Source: an uncultured Verrucomicrobiota bacterium (GTDB taxonomy: Bacteria > Verrucomicrobiota > Verrucomicrobiia > Limisphaerales > UBA9464). Taken from it: 58,111 nucleotides of DNA. A program made the position numbers and the translations under genes. The notes below the pieces were generated by a model that was not told where the DNA came from, searched no databases, and worked only from the letters and a program-made list of their open reading frames with translations. The stretch spans positions 1-58,111 of the forward strand of contig CAINWP010000076.1 in the NCBI GenBank assembly GCA_903854475.1, written 5' to 3'. This document shows positions 24,434 through 33,544 of the stretch, in pieces; position 1 is the stretch's first letter, and every line of letters starts with the position of its first letter.

Positions 24434-27400
24434 TCAGCCCTTGGTGAGTGTTTCGTCAAGATTGAAGAGGACACTGGCCAGGGTCATCCAAACGGCCAAT
24501 TTCCGGGTCTCCAGATCGGCTGATTTTGGCACCTGCCCCACCTGAATCAATGCCTCTGCCGCCTTGGGATCGGCCCGGAAACTCCGCTCCTGTTGCTGGA
24601 CGAAGGCGAGCAGCCGCCGTTGCTCTGCCGCGGTCGGAGGTCGGCCCACGCTCCGCGTAAAGGCATAGTCCACCCGGGAGGCATCGTCCGGACCGCCCTC
24701 AGCCAAGATCCGCTGTCCAAAAAACCGAGCCGCCTCGAGCAGAGTTGGCTCGTTCAGTGCAGCCAGTGCCTGCAACGGCGTATTGGTTCGAGGCCTTCGT
24801 GAGACGCAGACCTCGCGGCTGGGGGCATCAAAGGTGGCCAAGGTGGGATAAGTACAAACGCGTCTCCAGAAGGTGTAGAGGGCGCGTCGGTACAAGTCGG
24901 GGCCGTCGCTCACTGGCCATTCGTCCATGCCGATCTCGGGGCGAAGGAATCCAATCTCCTTCCAGAGGTTGGCCACCTGCACAGGGTAAACGCTCGGGCC
25001 GCCTACCTTGTTATGCAGCAGGCCGCTGACCGCCAGGGCATGATCGCGAATCATCTCGGCATCCATGCGGAAGCGAGGGCCGCGCGAGAGGAAACGGTTG
25101 TAGAAATCCTTCTCCTGACGAGTGGCATCGGTTGCGGCGCTCTGTCGGTAGGTCGCCGACATCACGATGAGCTTCTGCAGAGCTTTGACGTCCCAGCCGC
25201 TAGCAATGAACTCGGTGGCCAGCCAATCGAGGAGTTCGGGATGCGAGGGCAATTCACCCTGGCGACCGAAGTCCTCGCTGGTCTTTACCAGACCCGTTCC
25301 AAAGCAGCGCTCCCAGAACCGGTTCACCGTGACCCGAGCCGTGAGGGGATTGGCCGGATCGACTAACCAACGGGCCAAGGCCAAGCGATTGGCCGGGAGT
25401 CCCGCAGGCAGGGGTGGGAACACCGCGGGGACACCCGGCTGTACGACCTTCCCCTTAGTCAGGAAATCGCCTCGGAGATGAATGTAAGTCTCGCGCGGCT
25501 GCGGATCGGTTCGTTCCTGCATCACCAGCGTGGTGAACTTCTGACCGGCGCGCTGCCGGCGACTCTGCTCGAGAACGAAGAGTTCGCGTTCCAGGGTACG
25601 AACCTTCTCCGAGGCGGAGCGCTGGCTGGCGGCCAGGAGCGCCATCTGCTCGGTCGACCGTTCCTGCGAGGACCGGGAGGCGGCCACTCGTACGTCTTCA
25701 GGCAGGGGCCATTGGCGTTGGGGATCCTTCTCTGTGGTCACCGAAATGCGGAATCGGCCGATGCAATGGCTGTTCCCGTGGTAATGGTCGAAGCGGAAAG
25801 TGAGCCGACTGCCCCCACGATATCCGGTCGGATCCTGCAAGCGGGCGATAAGAAAGTGACGTTGTCCAAAGCGAGGACCAATGGACCAACCGGTTTTGGG
25901 ATTACGATCGATCGCGTGCTCGGCCTTGTAATACTGCTGTTCCCAATCGGCCGTGGCGCTGCTGAAAAAGAGGTTGGTGTTGGCCGGAGCGGTACCCTTC
26001 TTGGGAGCGGCGGCGAAGGAGAATTCGTCGAGGATGAAATTGCCACTGGCGCCCCAACGACCCGGACCATTCTTCGGCAGGCTGGGATCGGGCAGGACTT
26101 CGAGCAGGACGGCCGTAATGCCCGTCAGGTCGGTGTCGGCCTCGACGGTGATGGTGTCGTAAATGGGGTTAACCCCAGTTCCCAGGAGGGATCCGTCCGG
26201 CAAGTTCGTGTAACTGGAACCGCCGGTAGACTGGGGGTTGACCAGTTGGAGAGTGCGCCAGGGGTCCGCCTTCCGAGCCACCGACTTCTCCCAGGCGGCC
26301 TGGGATTTCTGAAGTTCCTTCTCGATGCGAGAAAGCTCATCCCGGGTTTCCTGCAACCGCCGAGACAGGTGCGCGTCCGTGTCAGCCAGATCGGGCTTCG
26401 GCACTTCGACGGACGGGCCGAGACTGTAGTTGCCCGAGTCGGCACTGTTGTTGAAGAACGAGTAAAAGCGGTAGTACTCCTCGTGGGTGATCGGATCGTA
26501 CTTGTGCGTGTGGCACTCGGCACAGTTCAGGGTGAGTCCTAACCAGGCCATGCCCACGGTTGCAACCCGGTCCTTCACCGCCTTGGTGCGGTACTCCTCG
26601 GCGTCGCCACCCCCCTCGTCGTTGACCTTGGTGTTGCGGTTGAACCCCGTGGCGATGCGCTGGGCCAAGGTGGGCTGGGGCAACAGATCGCCGGCCAACT
26701 GATCGATGGTGAACTGGTCAAACGGCTGGTTCTTGTTGAAGGCCTCGATCACCCATTGGCGATAGGGCCAAATGGAACGAGCCAGATCTACCTGATAGCC
26801 GTTGGAATCGGCATAGCGCGCCAAGTCGAGCCAGCCCCGCGCCATATGCTCCCCGTAGTGGGGCGAGGCGAGCAGACGGTCCACGAGATTCTCAAACGCG
26901 CGAGGTGAACTGTCCGCGAGAAAAGCGCTGATCTCGGACGTTGCTGGAGGCAGGCCGGTGAGGTCGAGGGACACACGACGAATCAAATTAGCACGATCGG
27001 CTTCAGGCTGTTGCTGCAGCCCTTCTTTGGCCAATCGGGCCACAATGAACCGGTCGATGGGATTTTGGAGGGTCGCCGTCTTGGGCAGATTTTCTGGAGG
27101 ATTGGGTCGGATCGGCGCCTGGAAGGACCAATGCTTCTGGGTATTGCTATCAGGCCAAAGAGCACCCTCGCTGATCCAGCGGGTGAGGCTGGCGACTTCA
27201 GCCGGTGTTAACCGCGGTCCCTTGGGTGGCATGACCTCATCGGGATCGGTGGCGGTGACGCGCCGAATAAGTTCACTGGCCTCGGGCTTCCCCACCACCA
27301 GGACCACCTTGCCGGATTCGGCTGCCTGAAGGGCCGCCGCCCGAGAATCCAGGCGAAGATTGGCCTTTTGCTTGTCTGGGCCATGGCATTCGGAGCAACG

Positions 27401-27514
27401 CCGAATTAACAGCGGCTCGATCTCGGCCGTGAAGTCGGTCGCCGCCATCGTCTGGGATACCAACAGGGTTCCGGTGATCAGGGCGATTGCCTCGGGAAGC
27501 AGGGGGATCTTCAT
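24434..27514 (-). CDS. PSD1 / DUF1549 / DUF1553 cytochrome-like secreted protein
   Basis: A 1026-residue protein with a signal peptide (IALITGTLLVSQTMAA). A PSD1 cytochrome-c-like domain carries the haem motif CSECH (about 40-44) in IEPLLIRRCSECHGPDKQKA, and MPPKG as a possible axial-Met region (about 95-99). DUF1549 spans about 130-345 (IDRFIVARLAKEGL, VSLDLTGLPP, LDLARYADSNGYQ, ending CAECHTHKYDPI with a second CxxCH). A central beta/coiled-coil region precedes DUF1553 from about 690 (NPLTARVTVNRFWERCFGTGLV, RRALYTFWRRV, DAPSREVC). Such proteins abound in Planctomycetes and Verrucomicrobia and are tied by context to degradation of sulphated or complex glycans; biochemistry is lacking. The usual DUF1501 partner gene is not adjacent. 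Confidence 0.9.
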   Translation of the reverse strand: MKIPLLPEAIALITGTLLVSQTMAATDFTAEIEPLLIRRCSECHGPDKQKANLRLDSRAAALQAAESGKVVLVVGKPEASELIRRVTATDPDEVMPPKGPRLTPAEVASLTRWISEGALWPDSNTQKHWSFQAPIRPNPPENLPKTATLQNPIDRFIVARLAKEGLQQQPEADRANLIRRVSLDLTGLPPATSEISAFLADSSPRAFENLVDRLLASPHYGEHMARGWLDLARYADSNGYQVDLARSIWPYRQWVIEAFNKNQPFDQFTIDQLAGDLLPQPTLAQRIATGFNRNTKVNDEGGGDAEEYRTKAVKDRVATVGMAWLGLTLNCAECHTHKYDPITHEEYYRFYSFFNNSADSGNYSLGPSVEVPKPDLADTDAHLSRRLQETRDELSRIEKELQKSQAAWEKSVARKADPWRTLQLVNPQSTGGSSYTNLPDGSLLGTGVNPIYDTITVEADTDLTGITAVLLEVLPDPSLPKNGPGRWGASGNFILDEFSFAAAPKKGTAPANTNLFFSSATADWEQQYYKAEHAIDRNPKTGWSIGPRFGQRHFLIARLQDPTGYRGGSRLTFRFDHYHGNSHCIGRFRISVTTEKDPQRQWPLPEDVRVAASRSSQERSTEQMALLAASQRSASEKVRTLERELFVLEQSRRQRAGQKFTTLVMQERTDPQPRETYIHLRGDFLTKGKVVQPGVPAVFPPLPAGLPANRLALARWLVDPANPLTARVTVNRFWERCFGTGLVKTSEDFGRQGELPSHPELLDWLATEFIASGWDVKALQKLIVMSATYRQSAATDATRQEKDFYNRFLSRGPRFRMDAEMIRDHALAVSGLLHNKVGGPSVYPVQVANLWKEIGFLRPEIGMDEWPVSDGPDLYRRALYTFWRRVCTYPTLATFDAPSREVCVSRRPRTNTPLQALAALNEPTLLEAARFFGQRILAEGGPDDASRVDYAFTRSVGRPPTAAEQRRLLAFVQQQERSFRADPKAAEALIQVGQVPKSADLETRKLAVWMTLASVLFNLDETLTKG

Positions 27515-27823
27515 GGGCTCTGGTATTTGCTTATTTTCTGGGAAACTCCCTACGAAAGCCAGACTGGAAGAGTCCTTGGAGCCGGGAAAACTCTATGTTG
27601 ATGGGTTGGAAGACGAGGCGGGTTGCTCCGCGGAACGGCCCGTCGACCTCGAGGAAGGATCTCGGTGCACGTCCTCTGTCCGAGATGACCTGTGTGTACA
27701 AAACTCTCGGCGGAGAGAAGGGGTCGTCAAAACTCGGTTCACAGAGAGTTCTTTCTGCACAGAAATGGTATTGGGGGAGCTCTTCCACAATCCCGCGGTG
27801 CCTTCTAGGCTTGCGGCCCCACG
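27515..27823. promoter_or_regulatory. Divergent intergenic region with a palindrome (27752-27765)
   Basis: This 309-bp gap separates the divergent PSD1 protein and lpxB and should hold both promoters. I see no gene in it. The only clear feature is TTTCTG-CA-CAGAAA at 27752-27765, a palindrome with a two-base centre, 58 bases before the lpxB start. It could be an operator; no known consensus is claimed. Confidence 0.3.
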
Positions 27824-28978
27824 GTGAAGCCCTCGTCCATTTTGCTAATCGCTGGTGAGCCCAGTGGCGACCAACTCGCCGCCGAGCTGGTTCGCGCCCT
27901 GCGCCAAAGAACTGGGCCACTAGAGCCCCAGTTCTTTGGGGCCGGCGGGCCGGCCATGGCAGCAGCCGGGGTGGAGATCCTCTGCGACCTGACCGCTCAT
28001 TCGGTCATCGGTCCCGCCGATGCCCTGCGTCAGCTCGGCCAGTTCCGACGCGCGTTCCGAGAATTATTGGAGGCGGCACGCGAACGGACTCCAGACGTGG
28101 TGATCGGAGTCGACTTCGGGGCCTTCAACCTGCGCTTCCTCAAAGCGATCACCGCGATGACTTCGAACCGCTCTGAAACTTTCCAAAACTGGCGGCCACG
28201 ACGGGTGCAATTCGTGTCGCCGCAAGTCTGGGCATCGCGGTCCGGACGGGCCCGGGACATGCCTCGTATCCTAGATCGATTACTCTCGATCCTTCCCTTC
28301 GAAAAAGAATGGTATGCCAAAAATGCGCCGGGTGTGCGGGTCGACTTTGTGGGTCACCCACTGGTCGATCGACACGGTCGACCGCCGGAGCTCTCCTTCC
28401 CATCGACAGGCCAGCGACCCCATCTCGTTCTACTCCCGGGAAGTCGCTCTGGAGAACTGCGACGCCACTGGCCTGTGGTGGCAGCCGCGGCCCAGAAGGT
28501 CATCGAGAACACCGGAGCCCGATGCACGCTGGTTTTGCCACATGAAGCCGCCCGGTCGGCTCTGCCTCCGGAGGTTCCTCATCCCAAAGGCATGTCCATC
28601 CAGATAGGTAACCTCGCCACTGCCCTCGCTGACGCCGACGTGGCCATCGCCTCAACCGGGACCGTAACCCTCGAATGTGCCTGGTTCGCAGTACCCACGA
28701 TCGCCCTCTACAAAACCTCGTGGAGCACCTACCAAATCGGAAAACGCATCATCCAGGTCCCTTTTCTGGCCATGCCGAATCTCTTGGCCGGCAAGGCAGT
28801 CCTACCGGAGTTCGTCCAAGACGCGGCCACTTCCGATGCCCTGGCTGAGGCGACCCTGAGACTGCTAACCACTCCTGGAGCACTGACAGAGGTCCGAAAA
28901 GCATTGATCCAAGTTCGCCAGCTTTTGGGGCCTTCCGGGGCTACCGAGCGAGCGGCCGAAAGGATTTTAGCTGACTAG
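27824..28978 (+). CDS. lpxB: Lipid-A-disaccharide synthase
   Basis: A 384-residue GT-B fold enzyme (family GT19) joining UDP-2,3-diacylglucosamine and 2,3-diacylglucosamine-1-phosphate into the lipid A disaccharide at the inner membrane. Diagnostic stretches: ILLIAGEPSGDQLAAELV (6-23), VIGVDFGAFNLRFLKAI, VQFVSPQVWASRSGR, VDFVGHPLVD, LLPGSRSGELRRHWP and ASTGTVTLECAWFAVPTI. An insert of about 12 residues (SNRSETFQNWRP) precedes the VQFVSPQVW strand. The start is a GTG; no Shine-Dalgarno is visible. No other lpx gene is adjacent. It confirms a lipid A-containing outer membrane. Confidence 0.92.
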   Translation: MKPSSILLIAGEPSGDQLAAELVRALRQRTGPLEPQFFGAGGPAMAAAGVEILCDLTAHSVIGPADALRQLGQFRRAFRELLEAARERTPDVVIGVDFGAFNLRFLKAITAMTSNRSETFQNWRPRRVQFVSPQVWASRSGRARDMPRILDRLLSILPFEKEWYAKNAPGVRVDFVGHPLVDRHGRPPELSFPSTGQRPHLVLLPGSRSGELRRHWPVVAAAAQKVIENTGARCTLVLPHEAARSALPPEVPHPKGMSIQIGNLATALADADVAIASTGTVTLECAWFAVPTIALYKTSWSTYQIGKRIIQVPFLAMPNLLAGKAVLPEFVQDAATSDALAEATLRLLTTPGALTEVRKALIQVRQLLGPSGATERAAERILAD

Positions 28979-29090
28979 CCGGTACCTAGGGTAGTGTCTC
29001 TGATTTGTATTTATTAATTTGTTAGCTTCGAGCCAGTGCTAGCGTTTGAGAGGAAGTCGACCCCGTAAAGACAGGGGAAAAATGACGGTT

Positions 29091-29127
29091 CTCGGAACAC
29101 CTGTTCTGAGGCAACATTCTTTTTTTA
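29091..29127 (+). terminator. Possible terminator after lpxB
   Basis: CTCGGAACAC at 29091-29100 faces CTGTTCTGAG at 29101-29110 (hairpin with one G-T wobble and a four-base loop). A run of seven T's follows at 29120-29126. The nine-base gap between stem and T-run makes it non-canonical, so the call is weak. Confidence 0.3.
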
Positions 29128-29177
29128 AGACAACGGACTGAGAAAAATAATCGTCGCCGTAAAAATTCTGAGGAGCC

Positions 29178-29631
29178 GGACCGCTCGGAGATCGGTCCCT
29201 ACCTCGGAGCCTAATCGGCCTAGGAAGCTCATCGGGCTACATATCGGATTCCCGATACAAACCCTACCGGCTCATCGGACTACATCCTGAACTGCAGACA
29301 CAAACCCCACCGGCTCATCGGATTACATCCTGGATTGCCGATACAAACTCCGCCTCACCGGGACACTTCCGAGGTAGGGCGATTTCTCCGAAAGCGCCGC
29401 GTCGGCACACACGGACCGCTCGGAGATCGGTCCCTACCTCGGAGCCTAATCGGCCTAGGAGCCTCATCGAGCTACATCCTGGATTTTCGATACAAACCCT
29501 ACCGGCTCATCGGACTACATCCTGGATTGCCGATACAAACTCCACCTCACCGGGACACTTCCGAGGTAGGGCGATTTCTCCGAAAGCGCCGCGTCGGCAC
29601 ACACGGACCGCTCGGAGATCGGTCCCTACCG
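29178..29631. repeat. Tandem array of the dispersed hairpin repeat
   Basis: The region between convergent lpxB and the rhomboid genes is a nested repeat. A hairpin block (GGACCG...CGGTCC) starts at 29178, 29413 and 29605. The 31-bp block seen at the window start is at 29368-29398 and 29560-29590. A 43-bp unit beginning CTCATCG starts at 29228, 29271, 29314, 29463 and 29506. The section 29310-29440 is repeated almost exactly 192 bp later. The frame open at 29335-29685 only translates the repeat. Units touch each other without unique spacers, so it is not a CRISPR array. The rest of the gap (28979-29177 and 29632-29763) shows no gene. Confidence 0.85.
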
Positions 29632-29763
29632 AGGGTAATGTCTTGGATTGAGAAACTGCACTCGAGCATTGAGCAGCCACTGTGATGACATAGCCCTTTA
29701 TGGGTCTCCCTCAATGGCTGCCGAAACCTGCTGTGCTCATCGGTGGATCCAACCGAAGAGCTG

Positions 29764-30669
29764 TCAGCGGCGGGTCACTTTCTTACGAGCTGCCTCGAGC
29801 GTTTGACGTTCGGCCGCAGTCAGGCTAGCGATCCCATCCCGAGCAATTTTTTCGAGAATCGGATCCACCTCACGGGCGATGAACTCGGAGTCGGAGAGTT
29901 CTTTGGCTGGAGTTGGAGCCGAGTCGGACCGAAAGGACGGCTTGATGATCCGCCCCTGGGCCTGTCGAGCGGGGGCACGGCGCTTTTGGAGCTGTTGATT
30001 CCAACGATGCCAGGCTTCCGTGAGACGATCCCACAAACCCTCGCCTCGATAATATCCGGACTGGACCCAGAACCAGCCGAAGAGCAAACCGCCCAAGTGT
30101 GCGGCGTGAGCCACTCCATCCCGCGATGGGACCACGATGAAGAACACAGCGACACCGACCGAGAAGTAGAACAGGAAACGGGCCGGAACCGGAACAATCA
30201 TGGCCAGCAAGATTCGGGCATCGGGCTCGAGCCGACAAAAAATCGCCAGGAAGGTCATGAGCCCAGCCGATGCGCCCACCACATCCGAGGAAAATTGATT
30301 CGGAAAGGCCGCGCTAATCACTAACTGCAGCAAACCACCCACCAGGCCACCGGCCATCCAAAGGCCCAGCATTCGTCGGCCGCCAAACGCCGCCTCGATG
30401 GGGCGTCCGAACATCCAAACACCCAACCCGTTGAAGAACAGGTGAGTAAAACTGCCATGCAAAAATTGGAAGGTCACCAGCTGCCAGACCCAACCCGATC
30501 GCCAAACGCTGCTGGACAGGGCCCCGTGCTGCTGCAGCGACAGGCCCAGGTAGGCTTTGGCAATTTCGTCCGCGGCGAAGACAACCACCAAGGCAATGAG
30601 GAGCATCACCGTCCAAGAGAGACGCGTTCCGTGGTCCTCTTCCCGCATGTAGTCCCGATCTGAGAGCAT
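29764..30669 (-). CDS. Rhomboid family intramembrane serine protease (second of pair)
   Basis: A 301-residue polytopic protein. Helix 2 carries FLHGSFTHLFFNGLGVWMFG (about 69-88), the HG..H...N motif. The catalytic serine is Ser134 in VVGASAGLM (GxSxG) and the catalytic histidine His191 in AHAAHLGGLLFGW, so the dyad is intact. After the last helix a soluble tail of about 100 residues (Arg/Gln-rich, then ELSDSEFIAREVDPILEKIARDG and EAARKKVTRR) looks like the short helical C-terminal part often found after verrucomicrobial rhomboids. It should cleave membrane proteins within or near the bilayer; substrates are unknown. An ATG at residue 8 is an alternative start. It lies 60 bases after a second rhomboid gene. 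Confidence 0.88.
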   Translation of the reverse strand: MLSDRDYMREEDHGTRLSWTVMLLIALVVVFAADEIAKAYLGLSLQQHGALSSSVWRSGWVWQLVTFQFLHGSFTHLFFNGLGVWMFGRPIEAAFGGRRMLGLWMAGGLVGGLLQLVISAAFPNQFSSDVVGASAGLMTFLAIFCRLEPDARILLAMIVPVPARFLFYFSVGVAVFFIVVPSRDGVAHAAHLGGLLFGWFWVQSGYYRGEGLWDRLTEAWHRWNQQLQKRRAPARQAQGRIIKPSFRSDSAPTPAKELSDSEFIAREVDPILEKIARDGIASLTAAERQTLEAARKKVTRR

Positions 30670-30729
30670 TGCGTTTAACGATAGTCTGAGCTGGGCCCAT
30701 TTTCCAATGCGGATCCACTCGCGCCGAAT

Positions 30730-31398
30730 TCAACCCGTGCTGAGCCAGAGATTCCGCTGAAGCGCAAAGGCGACAGCCAAGCCTCCGATGAAGCCTCCGA
30801 GATGGGCTAGATGGGCAATGGGACCCACCACAAAGACGGCACCCACTGCGCTAATAATAATGCCGCCCAACAAAACAAACTTCGCCCGGATCTCCATGGG
30901 GATAACGAAGAATAGCAGCACCCTCAAACGTTCCTCGGAGTGCAGCGCTCCAAGGGCCGCCAACAACCCGCACAATCCCGCTGACGCTCCCACCACGGCT
31001 CCTCCGAAGGATTCCGGCATCATCCAAGCACCCGCCACGTGGAGAATGCCGCCCAGAGTTCCGCTGACTAGGTAGAGCAAGAGGAAACGCCACCGCCCGA
31101 GGGTCATTTCCATCAAAGGACCCAACGAGTGCAGCAGAAGGAGATTCATGCCCAAATGAATCCAGCCCCCATGCATGAACTGAAAGCTCAGGCATTGCCA
31201 CCAGGCTCCCCGTAGCAATCCCTCTAGGCTCAGGGCGTAATTCAATTCAAACCAACGACGACGACCCGGATCCACCCAGTAGAGCCATTGCTCATAGGCG
31301 AAGAATGCCAGATTCAGCGCAATCAACACCCGGGTTGCACCTCGCTCCAACGGCAGCGGCTCCCCGCGCGGGGGCGGCAAGGGTCGAGGCGAGTTCAT
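30730..31398 (-). CDS. Rhomboid family intramembrane serine protease (first of pair)
   Basis: A 222-residue protein of about six helices with a short proline-rich cytoplasmic start (MNSPRPLPPPRGEPLP). FMHGGWIHLGMNLLLLHSLG (about 74-93) is the helix-2 motif; Ser139 lies in VVGASAGLCG and His199 in AHLAHLGGFIGG, giving a complete catalytic dyad. It is smaller than its downstream neighbour and lacks the soluble tail, and the two are only moderately alike, so they are not a recent duplication. It follows the LgoD-like dehydrogenase by 27 bases and the three genes may be one operon. Confidence 0.88.
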   Translation of the reverse strand: MNSPRPLPPPRGEPLPLERGATRVLIALNLAFFAYEQWLYWVDPGRRRWFELNYALSLEGLLRGAWWQCLSFQFMHGGWIHLGMNLLLLHSLGPLMEMTLGRWRFLLLYLVSGTLGGILHVAGAWMMPESFGGAVVGASAGLCGLLAALGALHSEERLRVLLFFVIPMEIRAKFVLLGGIIISAVGAVFVVGPIAHLAHLGGFIGGLAVAFALQRNLWLSTG

Positions 31399-31425
31399 GG
31401 CGGCGTAGGGCGGCTACCGAGGGAT

Positions 31426-32454
31426 TCAATCCACCGACACCATCGCCTTAATGACCCCAGTCTCGGGTTTCAACCACGAGGGAAACTGATCGATCATCTC
31501 TCCAAAGGCCGAGCGATGGGTGATCCAAGGCCGTGTATCGATCCGGCGCGCTTCGATGTGGCCGATGATGCTGCGGAAATCCTCTGGGAGAGCATTGCGG
31601 CTTCCCAGAATGCTCAGTTCCCGGCGATGCAAGATTGGAGCATGCGGGAAACTCAAATCGGCCTGGGTAATTCCCACATACACCAGACGTCCGGCAAACG
31701 CGCAGAAGCCCAGTGCCTGACTCATGGATTTGTTAGAACCCGTGGCATCGATGACTGCCTCAGCCCCGTTACCGTCGGTCAGCGTCTCGACCGCAGTGAA
31801 CTCGGAGCCGTCGGCCCGGGTGAGCACCGTGTCGGTCACCCCCATGACGTCTCGGACGAAGGCCAGGCGCTGCTCGTTCATGTCCATCACCACCGTCCGA
31901 GCCCCACTGAGTTTGGCGAACTCAATGACACTCAACCCGATCGGACCGGCCCCGATCACCAGAACTGTCTCGCCCGGCTTCAGAGCGGCGCGGAACACAG
32001 CATGACTGCCAATGGCCAGAGTCTCGACGAGGGCCAACTGTTCGAAATCTAGAGATGGACCCACATGGAGTTTGCGAGCTGGGACCGTGTAGTATCGCCG
32101 AAGGCCCCCATCGCAATGCACGCCCAGGGTCTGATTGTGATGACAACAATTGGTGTGCCCCCGACGACATGCGTGGCAGCGCTGACAATTGAGGTACGGC
32201 TCGACGCTACACCGATCTCCGGGACGCACCGTCGTAACCCCTTCACCGACGCTCACCACTTCGACACCCAGTTCATGCCCTGGAATCCGCGGGTAGGAGA
32301 AGAAGGGCATCTTGCCCAAGTAGCCTCCGAGGTCGGTGCCGCAAATGCCCACTTGATGGACGCGGACCACCGCCTCACCCGGGCTGGGTTCGGGAGGTTC
32401 GTTGATGTCGATGACCCGGAATGATCCGGGCTTTTCCAGTTGAATGGCCTTCAT
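31426..32454 (-). CDS. Zinc-dependent alcohol dehydrogenase, LgoD-like
   Basis: A 342-residue medium-chain dehydrogenase. Catalytic zinc ligands are seen in VGICGTD (Cys38) and GHELG (His60, Glu61); the structural zinc site is Cys90, Cys93, Cys96 and Cys104. VLVIGAGPIGL is the Rossmann nucleotide loop. The stretches FFSYPRIPGHE, LGVHCDGG and LGSRNALPEDF resemble E. coli LgoD, the L-galactonate oxidoreductase, more than general alcohol dehydrogenases, which suggests oxidation of a sugar acid or polyol with NAD. The exact substrate is not certain. It is first in a probable operon with two rhomboid genes and is divergent from the prepilin gene. Confidence 0.85.
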   Translation of the reverse strand: MKAIQLEKPGSFRVIDINEPPEPSPGEAVVRVHQVGICGTDLGGYLGKMPFFSYPRIPGHELGVEVVSVGEGVTTVRPGDRCSVEPYLNCQRCHACRRGHTNCCHHNQTLGVHCDGGLRRYYTVPARKLHVGPSLDFEQLALVETLAIGSHAVFRAALKPGETVLVIGAGPIGLSVIEFAKLSGARTVVMDMNEQRLAFVRDVMGVTDTVLTRADGSEFTAVETLTDGNGAEAVIDATGSNKSMSQALGFCAFAGRLVYVGITQADLSFPHAPILHRRELSILGSRNALPEDFRSIIGHIEARRIDTRPWITHRSAFGEMIDQFPSWLKPETGVIKAMVSVD

Positions 32455-32616
32455 GCGCGGGTATTGCGGGTATTGGGTCGCGGATCGATGGGCACTGTCC
32501 GCGGGTCAGACAACTGAAGGGAAACACCGCCTGCGAGGCGAGAAAATCGTTCCAGTGAGCCCAACACGATTCTGTTGACGGCCCACAGCCTATGGAACAA
32601 CTTAAATCTAACACCC

Positions 32617-33423
32617 ATGAAATTGTTGTCGCCAATCCATCGGCCCCCTCGCTGTGGCTTCACGCTGATCGAGTTGCTGGTCGTCATCGCCATCATCGCC
32701 ATCTTGGCGGGCATGCTCCTGCCCGCATTGGGAAAAGCCAAATCTAAGACCCTTGGCATCCAGTGCATGAACAACAACAAGCAGATGATGTTGGCCTGGC
32801 GATTGTACGCCGATGATAATCAGGGCTTACTCGTTAAATCTCTGGCTGGCGGACCCGAGGATAACTTGCGCGTCCTCCTTGTGGCAGGAACCGCCAGCGA
32901 TTCTCCGACCAACACCATCGACAAGAGCCCCTTGATGAAATACATGGGCAATTCTCGCGAGGTTTGGAGATGTCCCGCGGATCGAACAACTCGGATAGAA
33001 GCCGGCAAAAAAGTTCCGCGGGTCAGAAGCCAATCCATGAGTCAGGTGTTTGACTATGGTGGGTGGTTGCCGGCGCCTCCGTACAAGACTTACGGGCGAC
33101 TGGACCACATAGTGAATCCAACCATGACTTGGGTGATGGTGGACGAGCATCCGGATAGCATTAACGATGCGGCCTGCGCCGTACAAATGGTGCAGCCGGA
33201 TGCTAAGTCCGGAAACATCATCGACTTCCCGGCTGCCTATCACAACGGAGCCGCCGGTTTCTCCTTCGCCGATGGGCATTCAGAAATTCATCGCTGGGTT
33301 GGAAGCAAGATCCGAACCTTCGGCAAGGGCAACAATACAGGATTGAATGTTTCGGCCGGTGATTCCTTAGTCGACGCGAAGTGGTGGTCCAGTGTGACCA
33401 CGGTGGGTCCTGGTTATCAGTGA
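32617..33423 (+). CDS. Type II secretion/pilin-like prepilin with H-X9-DG motif
   Basis: A 268-residue protein beginning [14 protein letters not shown], then [20 protein letters not shown]: a type IV prepilin signal cut after Gly14 with methylation of Phe15 and Glu5 of the mature protein. The C-terminal part has [13 protein letters not shown], that is His, nine residues, Asp-Gly: the H-X9-DG signature of the many PVC-group pseudopilin-like proteins. The 14-codon upstream extension does not fit a prepilin leader. It stands alone; no peptidase or assembly ATPase is near. It may be a minor pilin for the 8-15 kb machine or one of numerous substrate-binding prepilins in these genomes. A strong terminator follows. 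Confidence 0.88.
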   Translation: MKLLSPIHRPPRCGFTLIELLVVIAIIAILAGMLLPALGKAKSKTLGIQCMNNNKQMMLAWRLYADDNQGLLVKSLAGGPEDNLRVLLVAGTASDSPTNTIDKSPLMKYMGNSREVWRCPADRTTRIEAGKKVPRVRSQSMSQVFDYGGWLPAPPYKTYGRLDHIVNPTMTWVMVDEHPDSINDAACAVQMVQPDAKSGNIIDFPAAYHNGAAGFSFADGHSEIHRWVGSKIRTFGKGNNTGLNVSAGDSLVDAKWWSSVTTVGPGYQ

Positions 33424-33465
33424 GTGGGGTCCAATAACACACCCGGACGGAGACCCTCCGGATCC

Positions 33466-33509
33466 AAAAAAAACGGGAGTGGAAGGCGCTGAACCCCACT
33501 CCCGTTTTT
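33466..33509. terminator. Bidirectional intrinsic terminator
   Basis: A nine-pair stem (CGGGAGTGG at 33474-33482 with CCACTCCCG at 33496-33504) is flanked by an A-run on the left and a T-run on the right. It can stop transcription from the prepilin gene on the plus strand and from lysA on the minus strand. Confidence 0.88.
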
Positions 33510-33544
33510 CTTGTTTTACTCCCAACGCCCGCGAGCCAGTTCCG

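Noticed and set aside
29178-29631. CRISPR array
   Set aside because: The 43-bp units abut each other without unique spacers, contain hairpins and have no cas genes nearby.
29335-29685. A 116-residue protein with internal repeats
   Set aside because: The repeats exist at DNA level in non-coding copies too; no start signal.
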